The position numbers were made by a program, and so were the translations under genes. This document shows positions 35,003-44,364 of a stretch of 64,000 bases of DNA, piece by piece; positions within the stretch are counted from its first letter, which is position 1; every line of letters begins with the position of its first letter. Source of the DNA: Acinetobacter marinus (GTDB taxonomy: Bacteria; Pseudomonadota; Gammaproteobacteria; Pseudomonadales; Moraxellaceae). The stretch lies in NCBI RefSeq assembly GCF_900096915.1, contig NZ_FMYK01000011.1:14781-78780 (forward strand), given 5' to 3'. Under the pieces are notes generated by a model. The model ran no database searches. It saw only the letters and a program-made list of their open reading frames with translations, and was not told the DNA's origin.

Positions 35003-38000
35003 ATGTCATTTAACTTATCCGAATGGGCACTTAAGAACAAAGGCTTGGTGCTGTACTTTATGGCATTACTGGCGGTCGTCGGCTTTTTATCTTATTCCAA
35101 ACTGTCGCAAAGTGAAGATCCACCGTTTACCTTTAAGGTGATGGTGGTACAGACCTATTGGCCCGGTGCAACAGCACGGGAAGTCTCCTTGCAAGTCACC
35201 GATCGCATCGAAAAAGCACTGATGGAAACGGGCAAATACGAGCGCATTGCCGCCTATTCTCGACCGGGTGAATCGATGGTGACGTTTGTCGCCAAGGACA
35301 CGATGCGTTCTGCGCAGATTCCTGATGTGTGGTATGAGGTGCGCAAAAAAGTCGGCGATATGAAGCATGAATTGCCGTCGGGGGTACAAGGACCATTCTT
35401 TAATGATGAATTTGGCGACACCTTTGGCAATATCTATGTACTGACTGGCGATGATTATAACTATGCCACCATGAAGGAATATGCTGATCGGTTGCAATTA
35501 CAACTACAGCGTGTGCCTGATGTCGGGAAAGTCGATTTGGTGGGTCTGCAAGACGAAAAGATTTGGGTGGAAATTTCCAATACCAAAGCGGTCAATATGG
35601 GCATTCCCGTGACCCAGATTCAGCAAGCCTTGAATGCGCAAAACAGTATTAACTCGACGGGTTATTTTGAAACGCAGAGTGATCGGATTCAGCTTCGGGT
35701 CAGTGGTGAGCTGAAATCTGTAGATGAACTACGTGCCATGTCTCTGTTGGTGGGTGATCGCACCATTAAACTCGGTGATGTGGCTGAGGTCTATCGTGGC
35801 TTTAGTGAGCCTGCCCAGCCTCGCATGCGTTTTATGGGTGAGAATGGTATTGGGATCGCCGTGTCGATGCGTAAAGGTGGCGACATCTTGGCATTAGGCA
35901 AGCATCTTGAAAGCGAATTTGCTCTATTACAAGACACCTTGCCTGTGGGCATGAAGCTAAGCAAAGTCTCAGATCAACCTGTGGCGGTGAAACGCAGTGT
36001 CAATGAGTTTATGAAAGTGCTTGCCGAAGCGGTCTTTATCGTCTTATTGGTAAGTTTCTTCTCATTGGGATTTCGGACAGGTCTGGTGGTGGCATTTTCA
36101 ATCCCGCTGGTCTTGGCGATGACTTTTGCAGGCATGAATTTATTCGATGTCGGACTGCATAAAATTTCCCTTGGCGCACTGATTCTGGCGCTTGGGCTAC
36201 TGGTGGATGATGCCATTATCGCTGTGGAAATGATGGCGATCAAAATGGAGCAGGGCTACAGTCGACTGAAAGCCGCTGGCTTTGCATGGACGAGTACCGC
36301 CTTTCCGATGCTCACGGGCACATTGATTACCGCAGCGGGCTTTTTACCGATTGCGACAGCGCAGTCGGGCACAGGGGAATATACTCGCTCGATCTTCCAA
36401 GTGGTGACCATTGCTTTGTTGGTATCTTGGGTGGCGGCAGTGGTGTTTGTACCGTATCTGGGTGCAAAACTGTTGCCTGATTTTCAGAATATGCATCAGC
36501 AACCTGCACCGTGGTATCAGCGACTCTGGGCGAAACTGCGCAAAAAGCCCGCACCGAAACCGATCGAGCATGATGCGGATCATGACCCGTACCAAACGCC
36601 GTTTTATCAACGCTTTCGCAAGATGGTCAATACCTGTGTTGAATATCGTAAGACGGTGATTCTGGTGACGGTTGCGATTTTTATCGGCTCTTTGGCGCTG
36701 TTTAAAACGGTTCCACAACAATTTTTCCCACCGTCGAATCGGGGTGAAATCTTAATTGATTTGAAATTGGAAGAGGGCGCTTCACTCAAAGCCACCGAGC
36801 AGGCAGTGAAAAAAGTCGAACAATTCTTAAAGACTCAAAAAGGCATTGATAATTATGTGGCATATGTAGGCACAGGCTCGCCACGCTTTTACTTGCCACT
36901 CGATCAGCAGTTGCCACAAGCCAGTTTTGCCCAGTTCGTGGTATTGGCAAGCTCACTTGATGAACGTAATGAAATCCGTCAAAACTTAGATCGACAATTG
37001 CGAGAAATCTTACCGCAAGTGCGTACACGGGTCTCTTTGCTTGAAAATGGACCACCAGTTGGCTACCCAATCCAATATCGAGTATCAGGCGAGGACATTG
37101 GCGAAGTGCGTAAATGGGCACAACAGCTCTCTTCAACACTCGGTGAGCAAGCCGATGTCACCAATGTTCATCTGGACTGGGGTGAACCGAGTAAAATGAT
37201 TTACCTGAAAGTCGATCAAGACCGTGCACGTCAGATGGGTGTGACCAGTCAAGATTTGGCGAACTTTTTGAGTAGCTCGTTGACAGGTAGTGTGATTGAT
37301 CAATATCGAGAAAAACGGGAATTGATCGAAATTCGTATGCGTGGTGATGCCAAAGAGCGCATTGATGTCGGGGCACTATCGAGTCTAGCTGTACCAACCA
37401 GCAATGGTGGTAGTGTGCCACTAGCGCAGATTGCCAATATCGAATATCGCTTTGAAGAAGGCTTGATTTGGCACCGAAATCGCTTACCGACCATTACCGT
37501 GCGTGCCGATATGCGTACCGATAAACAGCCTGCAACATTTATCGCAGAAATGGCGGAGCAAGTTGATCAATTGCGTCAGCAATTACCAAGTGGTTATTTG
37601 GTCGACGTGGGCGGAACCGTAGAAGAATCTGCTCGTGGACAGAAGTCAGTCAATGCAGGTATGCCATTATTCTTAGCGGTGGTGTTCACCTTACTGATGT
37701 TGCAGCTCAAGAGTATTTCTCGTTCCATCATCGTGTTGCTCACCGCACCACTCGGGATTATTGGCGTGACTGTGTTTTTATTATTATTTGGCAAGCCGTT
37801 TGGCTTTGTGGCGATGCTCGGCACCATTGCCTTGTCGGGGATGATTATGCGTAACTCGTTGATTCTGATTGATCAGATTGAGCAGGATATTAGCGCTGGC
37901 TCTGATCCGTGGACAGCGATTATCGACTCCACTGTGCGCCGTTTTAGACCGATTATCTTGACCGCTTTGGCTGCGGTGCTGGCGATGATTCCATTGTCAC

Positions 38001-38143
38001 GCAGTATTTTCTTTGGACCAATGGCGGTGGCGATCATGGGGGGCTTGATTGCAGCGACAGTTTTGACGCTATTTTTCTTGCCTGCGGTCTATGCAGCATG
38101 GTTTAAAGTGAAAAAAGACGATACGGCGAAATCCAGCGCATAG
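35003..38143 (+). CDS. RND multidrug efflux permease (TriC/AcrB-type HAE1 family)
   Basis: A 1046-residue proton-driven exporter with the two-fold RND layout: N-terminal transmembrane helix, large periplasmic loop, helices 2-6, then the repeat. The proton-relay pair is in LALGLLVDDAIIAVEMM. The N-terminal LSEWALKNKGLVLYFMALLA and QSEDPPFTFKVMVV segments resemble TriC-like pumps rather than AcrB. No outer-membrane factor gene follows, so it must borrow a TolC/OprM-type channel encoded elsewhere. Drug range cannot be predicted. The divergent TetR gene is the likely regulator. Confidence 0.95.
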   Translation: MSFNLSEWALKNKGLVLYFMALLAVVGFLSYSKLSQSEDPPFTFKVMVVQTYWPGATAREVSLQVTDRIEKALMETGKYERIAAYSRPGESMVTFVAKDTMRSAQIPDVWYEVRKKVGDMKHELPSGVQGPFFNDEFGDTFGNIYVLTGDDYNYATMKEYADRLQLQLQRVPDVGKVDLVGLQDEKIWVEISNTKAVNMGIPVTQIQQALNAQNSINSTGYFETQSDRIQLRVSGELKSVDELRAMSLLVGDRTIKLGDVAEVYRGFSEPAQPRMRFMGENGIGIAVSMRKGGDILALGKHLESEFALLQDTLPVGMKLSKVSDQPVAVKRSVNEFMKVLAEAVFIVLLVSFFSLGFRTGLVVAFSIPLVLAMTFAGMNLFDVGLHKISLGALILALGLLVDDAIIAVEMMAIKMEQGYSRLKAAGFAWTSTAFPMLTGTLITAAGFLPIATAQSGTGEYTRSIFQVVTIALLVSWVAAVVFVPYLGAKLLPDFQNMHQQPAPWYQRLWAKLRKKPAPKPIEHDADHDPYQTPFYQRFRKMVNTCVEYRKTVILVTVAIFIGSLALFKTVPQQFFPPSNRGEILIDLKLEEGASLKATEQAVKKVEQFLKTQKGIDNYVAYVGTGSPRFYLPLDQQLPQASFAQFVVLASSLDERNEIRQNLDRQLREILPQVRTRVSLLENGPPVGYPIQYRVSGEDIGEVRKWAQQLSSTLGEQADVTNVHLDWGEPSKMIYLKVDQDRARQMGVTSQDLANFLSSSLTGSVIDQYREKRELIEIRMRGDAKERIDVGALSSLAVPTSNGGSVPLAQIANIEYRFEEGLIWHRNRLPTITVRADMRTDKQPATFIAEMAEQVDQLRQQLPSGYLVDVGGTVEESARGQKSVNAGMPLFLAVVFTLLMLQLKSISRSIIVLLTAPLGIIGVTVFLLLFGKPFGFVAMLGTIALSGMIMRNSLILIDQIEQDISAGSDPWTAIIDSTVRRFRPIILTALAAVLAMIPLSRSIFFGPMAVAIMGGLIAATVLTLFFLPAVYAAWFKVKKDDTAKSSA

Positions 38144-38260
38144 TTTGTAAGAAATTGCTATCTTCTGCGGGCGATATGTAGTATTTTTGCAATACAAAAT
38201 GAGGGCAAGCCAGACAACGATTTGTCAGGTCAGAAAAGATGCTCAGCGATTGAGGTATAC

Positions 38261-38638
38261 ATGGGTCAGGAACAACAAAAACGACAGCAAAAGCAGATTT
38301 TATGGGCTTATGTGATGATGTTTCTGACCGTGTTTAGTATTGTGCCGCTGGTTATTGCCTATGTGCTGGCGATGCGCTTGACCAATATCGCAGATATTGA
38401 AGTTTGGCTGAATTCACATGCACTGTGGATCGTGCGCAGTTTATTGATTTTTCTGTGTATCGCCGTGTTTGCCGCACTGTGGTTTATTCCCTTGTATTTC
38501 TTTGTTTGGGATCAACAGATTTGGGTCACCGCATGCACCATTGCGGGTGTGATCTTTGCGCTGGTGGCGTGGCTTTATCTGCTCAATGCATGGCTCAAAG
38601 GCATGATCAAATTTTTCCAGCGTAAACCTGTCTATTGA
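38261..38638 (+). CDS. Small uncharacterised membrane protein
   Basis: A 125-residue protein starting MGQEQQKRQQKQILWAY at 38261, with GAGG upstream. Three hydrophobic segments are visible (MMFLTVFSIVPLVIAYVLA; SLLIFLCIAVFAALWFIPL; TIAGVIFALVAWLYLL) and a basic C-terminal tail. No family is recognised. It lies 117 bases after the RND permease on the same strand and could be co-transcribed, but that spacing also allows independence. Confidence 0.7.
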   Translation: MGQEQQKRQQKQILWAYVMMFLTVFSIVPLVIAYVLAMRLTNIADIEVWLNSHALWIVRSLLIFLCIAVFAALWFIPLYFFVWDQQIWVTACTIAGVIFALVAWLYLLNAWLKGMIKFFQRKPVY

Positions 38639-38748
38639 TTCGCCTTGCGTCATTCCATTTAGTCTTCATTTCCTAGTCGAAAAACCGCTATCAAAACTGT
38701 CTATACCAGCACTTTGGCAAAATTTTTTTGCTGATCTTGGCGTTTTTG

Positions 38749-38775
38749 CTTGTAAAAAACTAAAGCGCCCCAATC
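38749..38775 (+). promoter_or_regulatory. Sigma-32-like heat-shock promoter of dnaJ
   Basis: CTTGTAA and CCCCAATC are separated by 12 bases, close to the sigma-32 consensus CTTGAAA-N13-CCCCATnT, 63 bases before dnaJ. Confidence 0.5.
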
Positions 38776-38838
38776 TTAGACGCAGTCAAATTTTAATTTT
38801 TAAATTTTCAGTGTGAAATGTGAGGAGTACCGCTATTC

Positions 38839-39969
38839 ATGGCAAAGCGTGACTATTATGAGGTTTTAGGTGTTGCTAAAACCGCCAGCGATGACGAAAT
38901 CAAAAAAGCCTACCGCAAGCTGGCGATGAAATATCACCCAGACCGCAACCCTGACAATGCTGAAGCAGAAGACAAATTTAAAGAAGCCACTGAGGCGTAT
39001 GAAGTCTTATCAGACGGCGAAAAACGTAGCATGTATGACCGTATGGGACACAGTGCGTTTGAAGGCGGTTTTGGTGGAGGCGGTGGCTTCGGTGGTGGTG
39101 GTTTTAGCGCCGAAGATATTTTTAGTCAGTTTGGCGATATTTTTGGTGGTGCATTTGGCGGTGGCGGACGTGGACAGCAACGTCAGCGCCGTGGCTCAGA
39201 TTTGCGCTATGTGATGGAACTCAGTCTTGAAGAAGCCATCAAAGGCGTCAAGAAAACTATTACGTTCTCTGCGCCAGCACCTTGTAATACTTGTGATGGC
39301 AAGGGAGCAAAAAATCCAAACGATGTGGAAACTTGTAAAACCTGTCATGGCGCTGGTCAAGTGCGCATGCAACAAGGTTTCTTTGCGGTACAACAAACTT
39401 GTAGTACGTGCCGTGGTACGGGTAAAACCATTAAAAACCCATGTAATACCTGTCATGGTAGCGGCATCCAAGATCGTCAGCAGACCTTGGAAGTGACCAT
39501 TCCTGCGGGTGTGGACAATGGCGACCGTGTACGCCTCACTGGTAAAGGTGAAGCGATGCGTGATGGTCAAGCAGGTGATCTTTACGTGGAAGTGGTGGTG
39601 CGTGAGCATGAAATCTTCCAACGTGATGGCGCCGACCTGTATATGGATGTGCCTGTTAGCATCGCCGATGCAGCTTTGGGTAAAGAAATCCAAATTCCGA
39701 CCTTGGATAGCCGAGTCAGTTTGAAAATCCCTGAAGGCACACAAACAGGGAAAATGTTCCGTCTACGTGGTAAAGGGGTAAAACCTGTGCGTAGCACTAT
39801 GGTGGGGGATTTACTTTGCCGAGTAATGGTAGAAACGCCGACCAATCTCAATGAAAAGCAACGTGAATTATTACGTGAGTTTCAGCAGACACTTGGTGAC
39901 AGCAATCTGCACAGCGAAACCAAGAAAAAGAAAGGTTTCTTTGATAAGGTATCAGACTTGTTTGACTAA
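38839..39969 (+). CDS. dnaJ: Chaperone protein DnaJ
   Basis: DnaJ stimulates DnaK ATP hydrolysis and delivers substrates to it. The 376-residue protein has all domains: J domain with HPD at 33-35, a Gly/Phe-rich linker at about 72-110, four C-x2-C-x-G-x-G zinc motifs (CNTCDGKG, CKTCHGAG, CSTCRGTG, CNTCHGSG) and the C-terminal substrate-binding region. It is not next to dnaK, which is 18 kb away in this window. GAGGAG precedes the ATG. Confidence 0.98.
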   Translation: MAKRDYYEVLGVAKTASDDEIKKAYRKLAMKYHPDRNPDNAEAEDKFKEATEAYEVLSDGEKRSMYDRMGHSAFEGGFGGGGGFGGGGFSAEDIFSQFGDIFGGAFGGGGRGQQRQRRGSDLRYVMELSLEEAIKGVKKTITFSAPAPCNTCDGKGAKNPNDVETCKTCHGAGQVRMQQGFFAVQQTCSTCRGTGKTIKNPCNTCHGSGIQDRQQTLEVTIPAGVDNGDRVRLTGKGEAMRDGQAGDLYVEVVVREHEIFQRDGADLYMDVPVSIADAALGKEIQIPTLDSRVSLKIPEGTQTGKMFRLRGKGVKPVRSTMVGDLLCRVMVETPTNLNEKQRELLREFQQTLGDSNLHSETKKKKGFFDKVSDLFD

Positions 39970-40000
39970 TTGATTGATATTATATCGATTTTTAGGTTTT

Positions 40001-40029
40001 AAAATGCTTGCCATGTGCAGGCATTTTTT
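40001..40029 (+). terminator. Rho-independent terminator after dnaJ
   Basis: Stem AATGCTTGC / GCAGGCATT with one G-T pair and a 5-base loop, followed by a T-run, 32 bases after the dnaJ stop. Confidence 0.75.
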
Positions 40030-40171
40030 ATGCAAGTTTATATGGCATTTGTGAAGCATGCTGAAATTCAACATAAAAATCACTGATGTGTAGGATTTCG
40101 CCTTCTCATGGGGCAAAGTTTTGCTATAGTAATGCACAAATTTTTTATCTTTGATTTAAGCTGAGGCAGTT

Positions 40172-40981
40172 ATGGCAAATTCACCACGTATTGGCATTTT
40201 GGGTGCGGGTGGTCGTATGGGACGTACCTTGATCCAAGCAGTACATCAAGCAGGGCATACGCTTGCAGCCGCAGTAGAGCGTCCTGAAAGCAGTTTGCTC
40301 GGTGCGGATGCAGGTGAGTTGGCTGGAGTTGGTGCGCTTGGTGTTAAAGTGGTTGGTAGTCTTGAAGAAGCCTTGCCAGTGTGTGATGTGGTGATTGACT
40401 TTACTGCACCCTCGGCGACTGAACAACATCTCAAAGCATGCCAAGCTGCCAATGTGGCGATGGTGATTGGTACTACAGGTTTTAGCGATGCACAAAAAGC
40501 CTTGCTAGATGAGGCGGCGAAAACGATTCCAGTGGTCTATGCGGCGAACTATTCCGTCGGGGTCAATGTCTCGATCAAACTGCTTGAGATGGCAGCCAAA
40601 GCCTTTGGCGATACGGTCGATATCGAAGTGGTTGAAGCGCATCACCGTCACAAAGTTGATGCACCATCAGGCACGGCACTGATGATGGGTGAAGCGGTTG
40701 CGGACGCACTTGGTCGTGATCTCAAAGACGTTGCAGTGTATGGACGTGAAGGGATTACAGGTGCACGTGATCGTCAAACCATCGGTTTTGAAACCATTCG
40801 TGGTGGTGATATTGTCGGTGAACACAATGTGATGTTTATTGGCGAAGGTGAGCGTTTGGAAATTAAACACACTGCCACCAGTCGCATGAACTTCGCAGGT
40901 GGTGCCGTCCGTGCTGCTGCATGGGTCGTTGCCCAATCACCGAAGCGTTACGATATGCTGGATGTGTTGAATCTGAAATAA
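40172..40981 (+). CDS. dapB: 4-hydroxy-tetrahydrodipicolinate reductase
   Basis: DapB reduces hydroxy-tetrahydrodipicolinate with NAD(P)H on the way to lysine and meso-diaminopimelate. The 269-residue protein has the N-terminal Rossmann motif GILGAGGRMGRTLIQA and the active-site signature VEAHHRHKVDAPSGTALMMG (catalytic His/Lys, substrate-binding SGT). Length is as in E. coli (273). The 330 bases that follow, to 41314, hold no gene or structure I can support. Confidence 0.98.
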   Translation: MANSPRIGILGAGGRMGRTLIQAVHQAGHTLAAAVERPESSLLGADAGELAGVGALGVKVVGSLEEALPVCDVVIDFTAPSATEQHLKACQAANVAMVIGTTGFSDAQKALLDEAAKTIPVVYAANYSVGVNVSIKLLEMAAKAFGDTVDIEVVEAHHRHKVDAPSGTALMMGEAVADALGRDLKDVAVYGREGITGARDRQTIGFETIRGGDIVGEHNVMFIGEGERLEIKHTATSRMNFAGGAVRAAAWVVAQSPKRYDMLDVLNLK

Positions 40982-41314
40982 ACGAGCAGTAAGAAGTAAA
41001 AAGTACACAATAAAAGTGGCGTGCTCTAGGGTGCGTCCCAATGTGTTTGGTGGAAAGCACAAGGCAGAGAGATGCATGACAGCTTGTTGCCGAAACATCG
41101 TGAAACACCTTGAGATATATTGCTGACATGCAGTCACAGAAAGCTACGGACAATGCAAGATGCATTGTTTATACTTTTTAAAAATGGTTTGAGTGCGATC
41201 TGACAGAAGCCATTGCGAATATCAGCTTTGCCATGTGATCAAAGCAGAAAACAAAAATATTGGAACAATGGTTGGATCATCATCATTGGACAAGAAGAAT
41301 TGGACGACAAGGAT

Positions 41315-41980
41315 ATGTTAAAACGATTTTACGCCTTTTGGGTGGTGCTGTGTTTATGCGTTGGTGTGTTACTGAGCAACATCAGCTATGCCAAAGGGAC
41401 AGAAAAATTATCCATTAATAAGCAAGGTATTAAGGTCTGGACGCAGCAGATCAAAGACAATCCGATGATGCACTATCGTGCTGAAACCACGCTGAATACC
41501 TCGATTGAAAATGCCGTCGGCTTAATCTTGGATACCGATCGTGGCAAAACCTGGATTCCCTATGTGACTGATATTCAAGTGATTGATCGGGACGATGCTG
41601 CGGGTGAGTTTGTGATTTATATCAAATTTGATTTTCCTTTCCCGCTCAACGACCGTGATCTGGTGGTGAAAGGAAAAATGAGTAAAAATAACAAAGGTCA
41701 AATGATTGTGAAAAATACCGCAATCAAAGACCCTCGAGTGCCACTGAAAAATAACGTGATTCGCATCACCCGCTACGAAGGCGATTGGGTGCTGACCAAA
41801 CTCAGCGCTAAGCAAGTCAAAGTCAGCACGTCGGGTTTTGCCGATCCTGCGGGCTCGATTCCGACCAGTTTTGTGAATACTTTTGTGGAACAGCAACCCT
41901 ATCAAATGTTGCAGCGCATGAAACAGTATGTCAAAACGGTGAAATATAGCAGCGACGATTTACCTTCAGCCTTGAGATAA
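41315..41980 (+). CDS. Exported START-domain lipid-binding protein
   Basis: A 221-residue protein. The ATG at 41315 is preceded by AAGG and begins a clear signal peptide (MLKRFYAFWVVLC...ISYA). The mature part follows the START fold: ...KVWTQQIKDNPMMHYRAETT, DTDRGKTWIPYVTDIQVIDR, FDFPFPLNDRDLVVKG, and the C-terminal DPAGSIPTSFVNTFVEQQPY helix. START proteins bind lipids or other hydrophobic ligands. Location in the periplasm is inferred. The ligand is unknown. A longer in-frame reading upstream has no export signal at its start. Confidence 0.88.
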   Translation: MLKRFYAFWVVLCLCVGVLLSNISYAKGTEKLSINKQGIKVWTQQIKDNPMMHYRAETTLNTSIENAVGLILDTDRGKTWIPYVTDIQVIDRDDAAGEFVIYIKFDFPFPLNDRDLVVKGKMSKNNKGQMIVKNTAIKDPRVPLKNNVIRITRYEGDWVLTKLSAKQVKVSTSGFADPAGSIPTSFVNTFVEQQPYQMLQRMKQYVKTVKYSSDDLPSALR

Positions 41981-42134
41981 GATCGTTTTGACGCTGTATT
42001 CTTCCGTATAACGACTATATAGCGTGGTGAAATACCCGTAACATTCGACATTATCTTTTGTAATTGCGCTGGTGAAGTGTGAAAATCCAGCTACACTAGG
42101 CGCAGTTTTTACCGAGTCGATTTAGGGCAATAGA

Positions 42135-42878
42135 ATGAAACATTGGAAACAACTCAGTACAGCATTAATGTTCTCTGGTATGGCAGGCGGGATGGTGGCT
42201 TTGAGTGCCAGCGCACACGCCGATATGCTTGGTTTGTACGGTAGTGTCGATTACTGGCACCTACAAGGCGAATATAATCAATCACCTGAAGATGAAAGTC
42301 TGCGTGATGCGGACAAACTGGACTTGGAAGATAAAGGTCAAGCGCAAATCGCACTGGCTTTTGAGCATCCTATTCCATTGATTCCAAATGCAAAAATCCG
42401 TCATGTTGGGATTGATGTCGACACTGAAGAAGACAATCTCTCAGGTCATGCACTGTATAATATCGACCTCGATTCAACCGATTTCATTTTATATTATGAA
42501 ATTCTAGACAATATCGTCAGTGTTGATGCGGGTGTAGCAGCAAAACGCCTTGATGGTGATGTGACTTACTACAGCACACTCGGTGAAGATAAGGTTAACA
42601 TCAGTGAAACCGCACCAATGGTGTATCTTGCAGCAGGAGCAAAACTGCCATTTACAGGGTTGAGTGCTAAAGCAGAAGTATTGGCAACGAATTATAGTGA
42701 TACGCAAATCACTGATGCATCAGCAGAAATCAAATATAACTTCATTGAAAATATGGCAATCGACTTGGGTGCAAAAGCGGGTTATCGTTTGCTCAATATT
42801 GAACTAGATGATCAAGATGGCTATAACACCAAGTTCGATTTTGATGGTCCATATATTGGCTTAGAAGCGCATTTCTAA
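42135..42878 (+). CDS. TIGR04219 family outer-membrane beta-barrel protein
   Basis: A 247-residue exported protein with a signal peptide ending SASAHA and mature DMLGLYGSVDYWHLQGEY. Alternating beta-strand pattern and the terminal aromatic Phe (YIGLEAHF) are typical of outer-membrane barrels. The D-M-L-G-x-Y start and the KADRLDLED-type charged loop (here DADKLDLEDKGQ) point to the TIGR04219 group. Such proteins have no assigned transport role. It stands alone and ends at a good terminator. Confidence 0.88.
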   Translation: MKHWKQLSTALMFSGMAGGMVALSASAHADMLGLYGSVDYWHLQGEYNQSPEDESLRDADKLDLEDKGQAQIALAFEHPIPLIPNAKIRHVGIDVDTEEDNLSGHALYNIDLDSTDFILYYEILDNIVSVDAGVAAKRLDGDVTYYSTLGEDKVNISETAPMVYLAAGAKLPFTGLSAKAEVLATNYSDTQITDASAEIKYNFIENMAIDLGAKAGYRLLNIELDDQDGYNTKFDFDGPYIGLEAHF

Positions 42879-42900
42879 TTTGAAAATCGCTTGAAATCTA

Positions 42901-42931
42901 AAAAACGGATGCATGATCATCCGTTTTTTTT
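42901..42931 (+). terminator. Rho-independent terminator after the outer-membrane barrel gene
   Basis: Stem AAAAACGGATG / CATCCGTTTTT with a 6-base loop and an extended T-run, 22 bases after the stop. Confidence 0.9.
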
Positions 42932-43068
42932 ATGAGCATGTTTCGGAAAATGATCAATGTTAGCCATGGTGTACACAGGCGATGTACATATGCGGTGTGC
43001 AAAAACAGTTTGCGAAAAGCATGGTTCCACGTGAAACCATGACTTCAAAATACAGCAAAAATGCTCGT

Positions 43069-44136
43069 TTAAGATAGCGTATTCCAAAATTGACGAAAGG
43101 CTTTTGCATGTTCAATCCAGTGCTGTTTCGCACGGTGATGGATTGTGGTCATATTGATGAAGCCATGTGGTTGGTCTGCGATATTGCTGTAGAGGGTTTT
43201 TACACCTGCGTGTTTGAGTTTTTCAGCGTAGAGCTCACCTTCATCATGTAATACATCGAATTGAGCCGTGATGACATAGGCAGGTGCAAGTCCATTTAAG
43301 TCACCATAAATCGGTGAGATGATCGGATCATCCAGTGCGGTCTGATGACGCATTGGGTAAAGTGCTGTGACATTATCAATATCTTCGGCAGTCAGCACCA
43401 AGCCATCTTTATACTTATAAAAGGAAGCATAACGATTTTTAAAATCAATCGCAGGGTAGACGAGGAACTGTGCTTGTGGCGCAAATATTTGATTTTTAGA
43501 CTGTTGTGAAACAACAGCGCTGATATTTCCGCCTGCACTATCGCCTGCGACAGCAATACGATTTGGGGCAACATTCAAATCTTGCTGATGTTCAAAAGCC
43601 CATTGTAATGCCTCAACGCAGCGTTGAATCATTTGCTGTGCAGAATGCTCTGGAGCAAGCGGATAATCGACACTCAAGACTTGCGCATTGGCATGTTTGG
43701 CGAGTAAACGACAGGCTTCGTCGTGGCTATCTAAGTCCCCGACGATAAAACCACCACCATGATAAAACACGATCAAAGGCAAGGTCTGCTCAGGATTTGG
43801 ATGATAGAGACGTGCTTTGGTTGTGCCCGAAGCCAGCGCAAGTTGTCGGTCTTCAACACGGGCGATCGCTGTTACTTGTGACTGAAAGGCTTGCATTTGT
43901 TGGGTGAATTGTGTGCGACTTTTTTGATAATTTTCTTTGATAAATCCTGAGCGTTTTTGTTTGAGCTGGGCTGCTAAAATACAGCTATAAAATGGATGCA
44001 GTGCAGGAAAAGAATATGGATACTCCAACATACGAGCCAAACGGCGTTGCACGATTGCTGGCGCACGATCAATAGCACGGGCGCTATGTCCTTGTGCCTT
44101 GAGTTTGATCTGCGCAAGGTCAAAAAATTTACTCAT
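43069..44136 (-). CDS. Alpha/beta hydrolase, HSL-type esterase/lipase
   Basis: A 355-residue hydrolase with a 115-residue N-terminal helical cap region. Motifs: HGGG at 126-129 (FYHGGGFIVGDLDSHDE), nucleophile S200 in GDSAGGN, an Asp in AQFDVLHDEGE and a His in DQPHGFINM. These define the HSL family like the gene at 16775, to which it is distantly similar. No signal peptide is seen. Short-acyl ester or monoacyl-lipid hydrolysis is likely; the substrate is unknown. Confidence 0.92.
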   Translation of the reverse strand: MSKFFDLAQIKLKAQGHSARAIDRAPAIVQRRLARMLEYPYSFPALHPFYSCILAAQLKQKRSGFIKENYQKSRTQFTQQMQAFQSQVTAIARVEDRQLALASGTTKARLYHPNPEQTLPLIVFYHGGGFIVGDLDSHDEACRLLAKHANAQVLSVDYPLAPEHSAQQMIQRCVEALQWAFEHQQDLNVAPNRIAVAGDSAGGNISAVVSQQSKNQIFAPQAQFLVYPAIDFKNRYASFYKYKDGLVLTAEDIDNVTALYPMRHQTALDDPIISPIYGDLNGLAPAYVITAQFDVLHDEGELYAEKLKHAGVKTLYSNIADQPHGFINMTTIHHRAKQHWIEHAKAFRQFWNTLS

Positions 44137-44364
44137 GATTGCTCCATAATCTGATGATTGTGCGTCAAATCGCAGTATGTTCTACATGTTTTATTCATAG
44201 TTTTGCCGAATGGTTAATCCAGTTGCACAATCAGCATAGATTTCATACATTGCCCTGCGATTTGATTCCTATGCTGTGGTTATAGTCATTACAATAACTT
44301 GAAAACCAATATTGTCAAGTTGAAGTTTTGCGAATGGATTGACGACATTGTAGGAGGAATCGCC

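Noticed and set aside
40982..41314. Two overlapping minus-strand frames between dapB and the START gene
   Set aside because: Cys/His-rich random-looking translations, no ribosome site and opposite to both flanking genes.
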